From Bacteroidota bacterium (lineage in GTDB: Bacteria > Bacteroidota > Ignavibacteria > Ignavibacteriales > Ignavibacteriaceae), in the NCBI GenBank assembly GCA_022564295.1, contig JADFLR010000007.1, positions 89,151-153,150 of the forward strand: DNA of 64,000 nucleotides, in the 5' to 3' direction. Positions within the stretch are counted from its first letter, which is position 1. Each line of letters opens with the position of its first letter. The notes beneath the pieces are model-generated. The model saw nothing but the letters and a program-made list of their open reading frames with translations. It was not told where the DNA came from and made no database searches. Position numbers and translations under genes: made by a program. Shown here in pieces: positions 18,062 through 27,284 of this stretch.

Positions 18062-19408
18062 CTATCCTCTAATTATCTTCAACAATTCTTTAGTTTTTTT
18101 CTTCAGTAGTTTCTCATCATTCTTTGTTTCAACATTTAATCGCAACATCGGTTCGGTGTTGGACATTCTTAAATTGAATCTCCAGTCATTGTAATCAACA
18201 GATAAACCATCCATTTTATCAATTTTTCCGTCGGAATATTTTTCCTCAACTTCTGCTATTTTAGCAGCAGGATCATCAATCTTTGAGTTTATTTCACCGG
18301 AACAGGGATAAGCTGTTATCATTTCATCTACAAGTTGGGAGAATTTTTTCTTCTCTTCACTCATCAACTGAAGCACTAATAAAAATGGTATCATCCCGCT
18401 ATCGGAATAAGAATTATCTCTAAAGTAATGATGCGCAGACATTTCACCGCCGTAAATTGCATTCACCTCTCTCATTTTTTCTTTTATATAAGCGTGTCCG
18501 CTTTTTGATACGACAGCTTTGCCGCCAGCTTTTTTAACAATGTCTAAAGTGTTCCAAACAAGGCGCGGGTCGTGCACAATATTTTCTCCCGGATGATTTT
18601 TTAGAATTGATTTTGCCAGTAATCCTACAATGTAATATCCTTCAATAAAATTTCCCATTTCATCAAAAAAGAAACAGCGGTCGTAATCACCATCCCATGC
18701 AACTCCAAGGTCAGCTTCGCTTTTTATTACAGCTTCAATGGTTGGTTTCCTGTTCTCGGGTAGTAATGGATTTGGAACTCCATTAGGGAAATTCGAATCG
18801 GGATCTGTGAAGACCTTTATCATTTCAATCGGAAGTTTATCTTCAATTGCATCCAGGGCAGCACCAACGCATCCATTTCCACCGTTAACAACAACTTTTA
18901 ATTTATCTATTTTTGCAGGATCATAAAACTGGTTAAGGTTTTCTATAAAAACGTCCATCACATCTTGCATTCTTAATGTACCCTTTTTTTCACTAACATC
19001 TCCGAGATTATTATCAAATATCATCTGTTCAACTTCATTCAAACCGGAATCGTATCCAACCGGAACAGAATCCCTTTTTACGAATTTCATTCCATTGTAT
19101 TCCGGCGGGTTATGGCTTGCGGTTATCATTATACCGCCATCTGCATCAAAATGTGGAGTGGCAAAGTAAACCATTTCAGTGCCGCATAATCCGATATCAA
19201 TCACATCAGTTCCACTGTGGTTTATTCCCCTTATCAATGCTTCGGAAAGTTCATCGGAGGATTTTCGTACATCGCGTCCTACAACAATCTTATTTGCATC
19301 GACAAGTTTTGAATAAACTCGCCCAATTTTATATGCCAAATCTGCATTCAATTCACCCGGAACCTTTCCCCGGATGTCGTATGCTTTAAATCCATTAATT
19401 TTTGCCAT
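18062..19408 (-). CDS. Phosphomannomutase/phosphoglucomutase
   Basis: 448 residues of the alpha-D-phosphohexomutase superfamily. Catalytic serine loop TASHNP with Ser98, metal loop DGDYDR (Asp239, 241, 243), sugar-specificity loop GGEMSAHHYF, and the phosphate-binding tail RMSNTEPMLRLNVE. The GEMSAHHYF form matches the ManB/AlgC-type dual phosphomannomutase/phosphoglucomutase. It would supply Man-1-P or Glc-1-P for nucleotide sugars used by the glycan region at 44-57 kb, although it is not linked to it. Confidence 0.92.
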   Translation of the reverse strand: MAKINGFKAYDIRGKVPGELNADLAYKIGRVYSKLVDANKIVVGRDVRKSSDELSEALIRGINHSGTDVIDIGLCGTEMVYFATPHFDADGGIMITASHNPPEYNGMKFVKRDSVPVGYDSGLNEVEQMIFDNNLGDVSEKKGTLRMQDVMDVFIENLNQFYDPAKIDKLKVVVNGGNGCVGAALDAIEDKLPIEMIKVFTDPDSNFPNGVPNPLLPENRKPTIEAVIKSEADLGVAWDGDYDRCFFFDEMGNFIEGYYIVGLLAKSILKNHPGENIVHDPRLVWNTLDIVKKAGGKAVVSKSGHAYIKEKMREVNAIYGGEMSAHHYFRDNSYSDSGMIPFLLVLQLMSEEKKKFSQLVDEMITAYPCSGEINSKIDDPAAKIAEVEEKYSDGKIDKMDGLSVDYNDWRFNLRMSNTEPMLRLNVETKNDEKLLKKKTKELLKIIRG

Positions 19409-19625
19409 AAAATTAAACTCCTGGTAGATAGTAGAATTTAATTGATATATTATTCAAGTACTGCGAAATGTATTTTTCTATAGTATAAAAGGTAATATTT
19501 TTATTCTCTGATTAATTCAGAGTGGAAAAATAATCATAGCTCAATTGAGAAAAAACTAAATAAGAGATTTTTTTTTCAATGGACTTTAAAGTAATAACTT
19601 TTTACATTGTGTATACAAATTAATT

Positions 19626-19946
19626 GTGGAGAGAGTTATCGGAAATACTGATACTGTAAAGTGGCACTTCGCTAAATGCAACAATTCTAAATGTAACTCA
19701 ATTTTCCTTGTGAATCCTGAGGAATCCCCAGGCGAGTTAGGTTTCATTTGCCCTGAATGCAGCGCAAAAACTACAACATCGCATGTTGTTCAATGTTCGA
19801 GCTGCAAAACTATTTTAAATTTCGTAAGGGCAGCTCCCAGTGAAGAAAAAGTAGTTTTCAATGTACCTAAGTGTTCGCACTGCATTGGTACTATTGAAGA
19901 TGAATGGGAAATTGAACCGCTTTATCAGCCGGAATCATATATTTAG
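19626..19946 (+). CDS. Small double zinc-ribbon protein, unknown function
   Basis: 106 residues from a GTG; no ATG exists upstream before a TAA at 19587-19589. Four Cys pairs are visible: CNNSKC, CPEC, CSSC and CSHC, consistent with two zinc ribbons. Between them are short strands, and the tail is acidic with EWEIEPLYQPE. There is no signal or membrane segment. The 217-bp gap upstream is AT-rich with only a weak 6-bp hairpin (CTCTGA/TCAGAG); no promoter could be fixed. I do not recognise the family. Confidence 0.65.
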   Translation: MERVIGNTDTVKWHFAKCNNSKCNSIFLVNPEESPGELGFICPECSAKTTTSHVVQCSSCKTILNFVRAAPSEEKVVFNVPKCSHCIGTIEDEWEIEPLYQPESYI

Positions 19947-20123
19947 GTATTGCATCTCAGGCTGATTTATTTTGAGTTCGGACATATTATTACATCGGAG
20001 TGCTATATTCAATCCGGTAAATATGTTTGATGAATTGGGTTGCAGCGGAATACCTATTCTTACATTTAGTTTATGTGAGATCAATTTCCTCCCCCCTACT
20101 ATTCATCAAATCATCCATTTGTT

Positions 20124-20175
20124 AAGAACTTAAATAATAGTTGGTTCTTTTTTCATTTCGGATCTTTATCCGAAA
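20124..20175 (+). terminator. Weak terminator plus adjacent hairpin ahead of the S46 peptidase gene
   Basis: AAGAAC (20124-20129) pairs with GTTCTT (20144-20149), followed by a T-run, suiting a weak end for the zinc-ribbon transcript. Immediately after, TTTCGGAT (20156-20163) pairs perfectly with ATCCGAAA (20168-20175) across a 4-base loop, 44 bp before the next start. The rest of the 19947-20218 gap shows nothing recognisable. Confidence 0.4.
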
Positions 20176-20218
20176 ATTTCGTTTGAAAATTGTTTAAAAT
20201 AATTGAGGTATAATTGAA

Positions 20219-22351
20219 ATGAAGAAGTCATTACTTTTCCTGTGTATAGTAATTGCTTTTGCTACTTTAATAAATGCTCAAGTCAGCAACAATTGGTTCG
20301 ATCTTGATACGGTTAAGGCAGGAAAATTTGATACCGGCAAAATGTGGACTTTTGAATATCCACCCATCGATTATTTTGAAAAAGAATACCGGTTTACTCC
20401 CGATGAAGATTGGTTTGATCATGTAAGAATGGCAGCATTAAAGTTTGCCACTTACTGTTCAGCTTCGTTTGTTTCGGAAGATGGGCTTGTAATGACAAAT
20501 CATCACTGTGCCAGGCGAAGTGTTACCCTCGTTACTCTTGAAGGAGAGGACCTTCATGAGAACGGATTTATTTCATACATTCTTGATGATGAAAGACTTG
20601 TTCCCGGTTTGTTTGTTGATCAGTTAGTTTATTTTCAAGACGTAACTGATGAAATCCAGGATGCAATGGATGAAGGAAAAACAGAGGATGAAAAATTAGC
20701 AATCAAATCAAGAATTGTTGAAGAAATTGAAACAAGGGTTGCAGAAGAAACAGGATTAGATGTTTCAATCACACCTTTATATGAAGGCGGGCGCTACTCT
20801 CTTTATGGTTATAAAAGATATAATGATGTGCGGCTCGTTTTTGCTCCCGAAGAACAATTAGGCTCTTTTGGAGGAGATGATGATAATTTCACTTATCCTC
20901 GTTATAACCTGGATTATTCATTCTTCAGAGTTTATGATGATGACGGTGAACCTCTTAAAACTGATCACTACTACAAATGGAGTGATAAAGGAGCAGAGGT
21001 TAATGAGCCGGTGTTTGTTGTTGGTAATCCCGGATCAACAAACCGATTGAAAACTGTGGCACAGTTGGAATATTTCAGAGATATTTCTTATCCGCGTACT
21101 TTGGAACTTATTAAAGGACTCATCGACACTTATGAAACACTTATTGAAAATGATCCTGAGAGAGAGTTAGAATTGAAAGACAGACTACTTAACTTTCTTA
21201 ATTCTAAAAAAGCATACTCAGGTATGCTGAAAGGATTAAGAGACCCAATACTGATGCAAAGGAAAAGAGATTTTGAGAATAATTTTATATTAGCAGTTCA
21301 ATCCGATGAAGAATTAAATGAAAAATACAGCGACCTTTGGGAAAATATTGAAGAGATAAGAAGTGAATTAAGCAAAATATCTAATAAAAGATTCTCGTTG
21401 AGAATGAGCGGGTTCACCACTCCTAGATATTTCTTTATTGCTGAGGAGTTAGTAAATATTGCAGAAGAACTTAAGAAACCTGAAAGTGAAAGAGATGACC
21501 TGTATGTTGGTAAAGAGTTGGATCTATCAATCGAATCAATGATGCCCGAAGATTTTGATTATGACATGAACAACAAATTATTGAAGCAAAAAATTAAAAT
21601 CCTTTCAGAGAATTTGGGAAACGATAAAGAAATCATTCAAAAAATGACCGATGGAAAAACAGGTGATGAAGCTGTTGATTACATTCTTTCAAATTCTTCT
21701 TTAACTAATGCAGATGATATAAAAGAACTTGTTGCAGAAGGACCTGATGCTATTCTGAATGGAGACGATCCTTTTATTTACTTTATCCTTACTACAAAAG
21801 AAACGAGCGAAGAACTCAATGCCAAAGTGGATGAACTGACAGAACTTGAAGACATCTATAATGAAAAATTAGGAAGAGCTTTATTTGAAGTTTACGGTAC
21901 TTCTATTCCACCTGATGCAACATTTACACTTAGAATTTCTGACGGTGTTGTAAAAGGTTTTCCGTACAACGGTACCATAGCGCCTCCATATACAACATTT
22001 TATGGAATGTATGACAGATATTATTCTTTCAATAAAGAATTTCCCTGGAGCTTACCTGAAAGATGGGAAAACCCTTCGGAAGATTTTGATCTTTCTACGA
22101 AATTCAATTTTGTTACAACTAATGATATTACCGGAGGAAGCTCCGGCAGCGCAATGATAAACAAAGATGCTGAAGTAGTTGGTATTGCCTTTGATGGTAA
22201 TGTTCAGGGTTTACCCGGTATCTTTATATTCAGAACTGAAGTAAACAGAACTGTTGGCGTTCACTCTTCAGGAATAATGGAAGCGCTGGAAAACATTTAT
22301 AATCTTAACCGTATCTTGGAAGAACTGAAGAGCGGGCAAATGGTTAGATAA
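20219..22351 (+). CDS. S46 family dipeptidyl-peptidase (DPP7/DPP11-like)
   Basis: 710 residues with a signal peptide (1-20, ending INA). It removes dipeptides from peptide N termini outside the cytoplasm. The chymotrypsin-type triad is visible: His in MTNHHC (95-96), Asp in the PRYNLDYSFFRVY segment, and Ser about 642 in TGGSSGSAM. Length and motif order match DPP7/DPP11. Whether it prefers acidic or hydrophobic P1 residues was not resolved. It is followed 95 bp later by an S9 peptidase, so the pair may serve peptide nutrition together. Confidence 0.93.
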   Translation: MKKSLLFLCIVIAFATLINAQVSNNWFDLDTVKAGKFDTGKMWTFEYPPIDYFEKEYRFTPDEDWFDHVRMAALKFATYCSASFVSEDGLVMTNHHCARRSVTLVTLEGEDLHENGFISYILDDERLVPGLFVDQLVYFQDVTDEIQDAMDEGKTEDEKLAIKSRIVEEIETRVAEETGLDVSITPLYEGGRYSLYGYKRYNDVRLVFAPEEQLGSFGGDDDNFTYPRYNLDYSFFRVYDDDGEPLKTDHYYKWSDKGAEVNEPVFVVGNPGSTNRLKTVAQLEYFRDISYPRTLELIKGLIDTYETLIENDPERELELKDRLLNFLNSKKAYSGMLKGLRDPILMQRKRDFENNFILAVQSDEELNEKYSDLWENIEEIRSELSKISNKRFSLRMSGFTTPRYFFIAEELVNIAEELKKPESERDDLYVGKELDLSIESMMPEDFDYDMNNKLLKQKIKILSENLGNDKEIIQKMTDGKTGDEAVDYILSNSSLTNADDIKELVAEGPDAILNGDDPFIYFILTTKETSEELNAKVDELTELEDIYNEKLGRALFEVYGTSIPPDATFTLRISDGVVKGFPYNGTIAPPYTTFYGMYDRYYSFNKEFPWSLPERWENPSEDFDLSTKFNFVTTNDITGGSSGSAMINKDAEVVGIAFDGNVQGLPGIFIFRTEVNRTVGVHSSGIMEALENIYNLNRILEELKSGQMVR

Positions 22352-22446
22352 TTAATATTAAATCTTTAATTTAAAGTCGTCCTTGCGCTACTTTTTTTAT
22401 ATATAACTACTTATTCGATTTATCCATATTTATACGGAGCATCAAA

Positions 22447-24489
22447 ATGCTAAGGTTATTCACTTATTCTTTTCTTTCACTAATGTTTTTTCTAACTGCT
22501 GCTCTTACTGCACAGGAAAACACTTTCACGTCATACGATTTACTAAGAATGAGGTTTGTGGTTGAAACATCAATCTCACCCGATGGCAATTTTATAGCTT
22601 ATACGGTTCACGCTCCGCGGCAGCTAACGGATAAACCAGGTAAACATTACCGTTATTTATATTTGTATGATTTGGCGAATGAAAAATCTATGGAGTTATT
22701 GGGTGATAAAGTTTTAATTTCCTCAATTGCCTGGATGCCTGATTCAAAATCCATAACTTTCCTTGCCAAGTTAAATGATGATAAATACATTCAGGTATAT
22801 CAGTTAATGATAGATTCCGGCGAACCCGCTGCAATAACAAACTCTTTTCACAATGTTTTGCAGTATCAAATGAGTAAAGATGGAAATCAGTTAGCTTTTG
22901 TTTCCACTTCTGTGGTTAGTGAAGAAAAACAAAACTTACTTGAAAACGGTTTTGATGCAGAAATTTATGAGGAAGAATATCTTGATAGAAATCTTTATCT
23001 GCTAAATCTTAAATCGCAAAGCATGGATCCTCGCCAGCTAACCGAAAATGTTTCTGTTTACGACTTTCGATGGAGTCCTGACGGAAAACAAATTGCAGCA
23101 TTCATTGCCGATAAAAACCTTGTCGATTATTCCTATATGTTTAAAAGAGTTTACCTTATCGATACATTCACTGGAAAACGTTCGTTACATTTGGAAAATC
23201 CAGGTAAGATAAGTCAAATGGTTTGGAGCCCTGATAGTAAGCACATCGCTTTCATAGCAGCATCAGGCATTAATGATGCTGTAACCGGAAGTCTCTTCAT
23301 TACCGAAGTTCCGAATACAAATAAGTTTGAGGAGTTAAAAAATTATGCTGAGGGTCTTGAGCTTTCTATCAGAAAAGTTGAATGGAAAGATGATAATACA
23401 GTGTTATTCCTTTCGGAGGAAGGTGTGGATATTTCTTTAAGTGAACAAGGAATTGATAATGCAGAACGAAAGATGCTCATCAATCCCGGGCAAATCGTGT
23501 TCAGAAGTTTTGATGTTAATGATGATTTTATCTCTTTAGCAGGAAACAATTCTAAACATCCATCAGAGTTATACAGTTTTACAATTATAGATAAGAAACT
23601 TGCTAAATTAACCGACGTTAATCCCTGGCTGCAAGAATTAAATCTAGCGAAACAGGAGAAAATAATTTACAATGCTCGCGACGGATTGGAAATTCAAGCC
23701 ACACTTATCTATCCCGTAGATTATGAAAAAGGGAAAAAATATCCGCTAATATGTATGATACATGGAGGTCCCGAAAGTGCTCTCCAAAATGGCTGGCAAA
23801 CTTCTTATAACCGTTGGGGACAAATTGCTGCTGCTAATGGTTTTTTTGTATTTATGCCAAATTATAGAGCGGGTTCCGGCAGAGGAGTTGATTTTACGAT
23901 GAAAGGTTTTGGTGATACAGGTGGTGCAGAGTTCACCGATGTACTTGACGGAATTGATTACTTAGTTAAACAAGGGCTAATTGATAAAAAACGAGTTGGT
24001 ATTGGCGGTGGTTCTTATGGTGGATTCTTTGCTGCGTTGGGTGCAACAAGATACACAGATTATTTTGCCGCTTCGGTAATGTTTGTTGGTGTAACTGACC
24101 AGGTTTCGAAAAGATTAACTACTGATATTCCGTTCGAGGATTATTTTGTGCATTGGGGATTTTGGACTTACGAAAATGAAGACCTTGTTTGGGCAAGAAG
24201 TCCTGTACGATATGTTAAGGATAGCAAAACACCTACTTTAATTCTTGGCGGAAAAGAAGATACCCGGGTTCATCCTTCCCAGAGTTTGGAACTTTACAGA
24301 GGATTAAAAGTTCATGGCGTTGCTCCAGTTCGTTTAATACGATATCCGGGTGAAGCACATGGTAACCGTAAAAACACTTCGAGGTTGGATTACAGTTTAA
24401 GAACTATGCGCTGGTTTAATTATTATTTGAATAGTGATAATCCGAAAGATGAAATGCCAAACAAGTATTTGGAAATAGAACTCCAATAA
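22447..24489 (+). CDS. S9 family peptidase (acylaminoacyl-/prolyl-oligopeptidase type)
   Basis: 680 residues. Signal peptide 1-22 (ends LTA), then a seven-bladed beta-propeller (about 30-390, with blade motifs such as SPDGNFIAYT and WSPDGKQIAAF), then an alpha/beta hydrolase. Triad: Ser523 in GGGSYGG, Asp605 in KEDTRVHP and His638 in PGEAHG. HGGPES near residue 440 supplies the oxyanion hole. Likely an exported oligopeptidase acting on short peptides released by the neighbouring S46 enzyme. Confidence 0.94.
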   Translation: MLRLFTYSFLSLMFFLTAALTAQENTFTSYDLLRMRFVVETSISPDGNFIAYTVHAPRQLTDKPGKHYRYLYLYDLANEKSMELLGDKVLISSIAWMPDSKSITFLAKLNDDKYIQVYQLMIDSGEPAAITNSFHNVLQYQMSKDGNQLAFVSTSVVSEEKQNLLENGFDAEIYEEEYLDRNLYLLNLKSQSMDPRQLTENVSVYDFRWSPDGKQIAAFIADKNLVDYSYMFKRVYLIDTFTGKRSLHLENPGKISQMVWSPDSKHIAFIAASGINDAVTGSLFITEVPNTNKFEELKNYAEGLELSIRKVEWKDDNTVLFLSEEGVDISLSEQGIDNAERKMLINPGQIVFRSFDVNDDFISLAGNNSKHPSELYSFTIIDKKLAKLTDVNPWLQELNLAKQEKIIYNARDGLEIQATLIYPVDYEKGKKYPLICMIHGGPESALQNGWQTSYNRWGQIAAANGFFVFMPNYRAGSGRGVDFTMKGFGDTGGAEFTDVLDGIDYLVKQGLIDKKRVGIGGGSYGGFFAALGATRYTDYFAASVMFVGVTDQVSKRLTTDIPFEDYFVHWGFWTYENEDLVWARSPVRYVKDSKTPTLILGGKEDTRVHPSQSLELYRGLKVHGVAPVRLIRYPGEAHGNRKNTSRLDYSLRTMRWFNYYLNSDNPKDEMPNKYLEIELQ

Positions 24490-24502
24490 TGTTTTGTGAT
24501 CG

Positions 24503-24527
24503 TAGGGGCGTAATGCATTACGTCCTA
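24503..24527. repeat. Palindromic element between convergent genes
   Basis: Centred on TGCA: GGGGCGTAATG pairs with CATTACGTCCT over about 10 bp with two G-U pairs, followed by CTTTTTC-like T-rich sequence. It lies between the S9 peptidase gene (+) and the barrel gene (-), and so could act as a bidirectional terminator or be a member of a dispersed REP-like family. Confidence 0.5.
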
Positions 24528-24540
24528 ACTTTTTCTTTTT

Positions 24541-25089
24541 TTACAACGTATAATTGAAATAAAAATTAAGAGAAGAATATTGTACAAGTGTATTATTAAA
24601 TGTTAATCCGTATTCAATACCTGCACCTAATTTAAAACCGCTCAGGCTAAAACCCCGCAAATCCCAACCTGCTGAAAGAGAAAGCACAACACCGTAACCC
24701 CAAACATCAGTATCACTGAATGTTCTGTCATTAAGAGCCAACAAGCCAACTCCTTCCTCAATAAAAATCCCCTCTTCAAAATATTGTGTAGCTATTCCTT
24801 TAAAAGAAAAACCCTGAACAAACGGGAAATATGGTTTTCGAACATTTGGAATAATTGCATTAAAATCCTTTGCGTAAATATAGCTCAATCTTGGAGTAAC
24901 TTCTAAAAACATAGCAAAGTTTGTTTCGATGTAAATGGAAGCAGTGAATGCAGCAATGGAAGGGGATTCCCCTGTGATAGTACCGCCGCCGATAGAACCA
25001 CCCGCACCAAATCTTAATTGTGCGAAGGCGATTGATGATAAAAAAAATATAAACAGCAGAACTTTTATTGGTATAGAGAATAATTTCAT
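24541..25089 (-). CDS. Small outer-membrane beta-barrel protein
   Basis: 182 residues. Signal peptide 1-23 (hydrophobic LLFIFFLSS core, ends AFA). The mature part alternates hydrophobic and polar residues through about eight strands (RFGAGGSIGGGTI, IYIETNFAMFLEVTP, LSAGWDLRGFSLSGFKLGAGIEYGL) and ends LNFYFNYTL. The layout suits a small OmpW/PorT-like barrel; there is no diagnostic motif, and no transport role can be claimed. Confidence 0.7.
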   Translation of the reverse strand: MKLFSIPIKVLLFIFFLSSIAFAQLRFGAGGSIGGGTITGESPSIAAFTASIYIETNFAMFLEVTPRLSYIYAKDFNAIIPNVRKPYFPFVQGFSFKGIATQYFEEGIFIEEGVGLLALNDRTFSDTDVWGYGVVLSLSAGWDLRGFSLSGFKLGAGIEYGLTFNNTLVQYSSLNFYFNYTL

Positions 25090-25212
25090 TTAATTTTCTA
25101 TAATTGGTTTAATTAATTTATTTTTACATCATCAAAGATAAAGGTAAAAAATGAAGCGTACACTCTATACTTATAAAACTGCTTTTACATTAGTGTACGA
25201 ATAAAAATAATT

Positions 25213-25548
25213 ATGAATAAAAAATCAGAAATAAAAATATCCGTTGAACTTGATGATAATAAAATGCCTGTAAAGATTGAGTGGGAAGCCGCCGATGCTA
25301 ATTTTAAAGGTACAAAACCCGCAAAAACTTTAATGCTTTCTCTTTGGGATGAAAAAGAAAATGTTACACTAGGAATTGATCTCTGGACAAAAGAGATGAG
25401 CGTTGAGGAAATGAATTTGCATTACCATCAAATACTGCTTAAAATGGCGGATACATTTGAACGAGCAACACGCAATACAGAAGCCGCAAATCTATTAAGA
25501 GATTTCAACAGCAAGTTTGCAAGGAAACTGGAATTGAAGGAGAAATGA
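25213..25548 (+). CDS. gldC: GldC-like gliding-motility-associated protein
   Basis: 111 residues, cytoplasmic, matching the GldC pattern almost throughout: KSEIKISVELDDNKMPVKIEW, AKTLMLSLWDEKENVTLGIDLWTKEMSVEEM, and MADTFERAT. GldC is required for or associated with gliding in Flavobacterium, but GldC-like proteins also occur in non-gliding relatives. None of the other gld genes is in the window, so a gliding role is not shown. The gene is alone and there is no good ribosome site. Confidence 0.85.
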   Translation: MNKKSEIKISVELDDNKMPVKIEWEAADANFKGTKPAKTLMLSLWDEKENVTLGIDLWTKEMSVEEMNLHYHQILLKMADTFERATRNTEAANLLRDFNSKFARKLELKEK

Positions 25549-25729
25549 ATAGTGAATTGACGGTCTGGCTATGTCCGTTAACGAATTTTGTAATACTTCT
25601 GTTTCGGCTTTTAATTCTGCTATTAAATTTTCAATTGAATAATAGTTATACTCTAAGCGGAATTCAACCTGCACACAGAAATTTGTTCTAACAACAAAAT
25701 AGCAAATAAAATATTTATTACATTTGCAA

Positions 25730-26251
25730 TTATACACCTTTCTCTTTATCCGGGTTTTGATTATATGTATTACTCCTGCCGCGAGGTATAGACAATGATA
25801 TCCATTCCTTCCCAACGATCATTCTTGCTATATAAACTATTTGCCCAACATGGTAACTTACGTGCGCAAGCGAACGGTGGAGTGCATCGGCTACGGTTAA
25901 TTCTTTTTCTCTTATTGTAACAGTTTTATCCAAATCATCATCCGATAACTCATCCAGAGTTGTTAGAAGCACAATCCATCCATCATCCCATAACTGCAAT
26001 AGTTCTGATTTTGTTAGATTTCTTTCCTCAAATTCTGCATCACGTTTCCTCCACGGTTTCTCTCCGTCTGTTGTCATAAAATCAGTAAACCTTGAATTGA
26101 GATTGCCTGAAATGTGAGCTACAATAACAGATATTGAATTATTATCATCACCGAATAGCTTATTTACTCCATTTTCCGGTGTCTGTTTTATAGCACCTTC
26201 GCCAAGTTTTTTATAACGAAGATATTCAGCTTTAATTGATGATATTATCAT
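25730..26251 (-). CDS. DUF1572 (DinB-like four-helix) protein
   Basis: 173 residues. HISGNLNSRFTDFMTTDGEKPWRKRDAEF and the terminal HRSLAHVSYHVGQIVYIARMI are typical of the DinB/YfiT metal-binding superfamily; the His residues near 47, 133 and 137 are candidate metal ligands. Function is unknown in the family. It lies downstream of the nitrilase gene on the same strand. The 181-bp gap on its 3' side (25549-25729) holds no gene I can support. Confidence 0.82.
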   Translation of the reverse strand: MIISSIKAEYLRYKKLGEGAIKQTPENGVNKLFGDDNNSISVIVAHISGNLNSRFTDFMTTDGEKPWRKRDAEFEERNLTKSELLQLWDDGWIVLLTTLDELSDDDLDKTVTIREKELTVADALHRSLAHVSYHVGQIVYIARMIVGKEWISLSIPRGRSNTYNQNPDKEKGV

Positions 26252-26285
26252 TTGTTAATCCTTTCAAATTTTGAACTCTTCTGTG

Positions 26286-26354
26286 TCTTCCCCTTATCAA
26301 AGAGGAGAAAAAAACATCCTTCATCCCACATTCTAAAAGGGGGGAAAGAGGGGA
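26286..26354. repeat. Short G/C-tract repeat, downstream copy flanking the nitrilase gene
   Basis: Contains CCCCTTATCAAAGAGGAG followed by a CATCC...CTAAAAGGGGGGAAAGAGGGGATT block, with two short inverted repeats. A related sequence lies at 27220-27282 on the other side of the gene. See findings. Confidence 0.35.
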
Positions 26355-27176
26355 TTACTTAGTTAACCAATCTTCATATAATTCCGGTCTTCTATCCCTT
26401 AAAAATAATTTATTTGCGTGTGAAGTTTTTACTTTTTCCTGATCAATATCGCAGTAAAGTATCTCATCTTTTCCTCTTTTAGCTTTTGCAATTACAATGC
26501 CTTCGGGATTGCAGACAAAAGACTCCCCTGAGAAAGTTAAACATTCTTCTTCACCAACTCTGTTACACAAAGCTGTAAAATATCCATTTTGAAATGATGC
26601 TACTCTTAACTCAGCTTCGTAGAGACCTTCGGGCCATTCGCCTACTGTACCTGCTTGCGGAATGAAGACCACTTCGGCTCCTTTCAATGCAAGTGCGCGC
26701 ATATATTCCGGGTAGTGTCTATCATAACAAATTGCAATTCCTATTTTACCGAACTTAGTTTCATAAACAGGTGCTCCGTTATTTCCGGGTGAATAATATC
26801 CTTTTTCATGAAAGCATGCATAATCTGTAATATGTATCATTCTTGTTACACCAAGAATATTTCCATCAATATTAATTACTGGTGAGGAATCATAAAAGTT
26901 GTCACCATCTTTTTCATAAATATTTAGAATAATCACAACTCCAAATTCTATTGCGAATTTTGAAAACACTTCAGTAATCGGACCCGGAATAGTTTCAGCA
27001 AGTTTTATTTTATTTTCACCAACAGGTTTCTGTGGATAGAAGGGAGTAAAAGTAAGTTCGGCAAAACAGATAATGTTTGCTCCATTTCCCGCAGCTTCTT
27101 TAACAGAATGAACTGCTTTGTTTATATTTGATTTAATATCTTTTGATGCGGTTTGTTGGATAAGTGCTATTTTCAT
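26355..27176 (-). CDS. Carbon-nitrogen hydrolase (nitrilase superfamily)
   Basis: 273 residues. The catalytic Glu is E40 (CFAELTFTPF) and the nucleophile C150 (IAICYDRHYPE). The usual catalytic Lys lies in a YRKxH motif; here the equivalent stretch reads GVTRMIHI (109-116) with Met113 in the Lys place. The closest general group is the N-carbamoylputrescine amidase/beta-ureidopropionase set, but substrate is unknown. It lies downstream of the sugar-recycling genes and may be part of that unit, with repeats on both sides. Confidence 0.85.
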   Translation of the reverse strand: MKIALIQQTASKDIKSNINKAVHSVKEAAGNGANIICFAELTFTPFYPQKPVGENKIKLAETIPGPITEVFSKFAIEFGVVIILNIYEKDGDNFYDSSPVINIDGNILGVTRMIHITDYACFHEKGYYSPGNNGAPVYETKFGKIGIAICYDRHYPEYMRALALKGAEVVFIPQAGTVGEWPEGLYEAELRVASFQNGYFTALCNRVGEEECLTFSGESFVCNPEGIVIAKAKRGKDEILYCDIDQEKVKTSHANKLFLRDRRPELYEDWLTK

Positions 27177-27219
27177 TTTTATTTATCCCTGCTTTCTAAG
27201 AGTTTTTCGAACCCTTGTC

Positions 27220-27282
27220 TGTCTCCACTTTACCAAAGGGAAAAAATAAATTCCACCCTTTGAAAAGGAAGAAAAAGGGAAG
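27220..27282. repeat. Short G/C-tract repeat, upstream copy flanking the nitrilase gene
   Basis: CTCCACTTTACCAAAGGG then AAAAAATAAATTCCACCCTTTGAAAAGG and AAGAAAAAGGGAAG; the same two-part plan as 26286-26354 but imperfect. It lies between the sugar dehydrogenase and nitrilase genes. Confidence 0.35.
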
Positions 27283-27284
27283 TA

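Noticed and set aside
25495..25815. 106-codon minus-strand frame between the GldC-like and DUF1572 genes
   Set aside because: It overlaps both genes. Its middle looks slightly coding-like (YYSIENLIAELKAETEVL), but there is no start with a ribosome site, so at most it is a relic that I cannot support.
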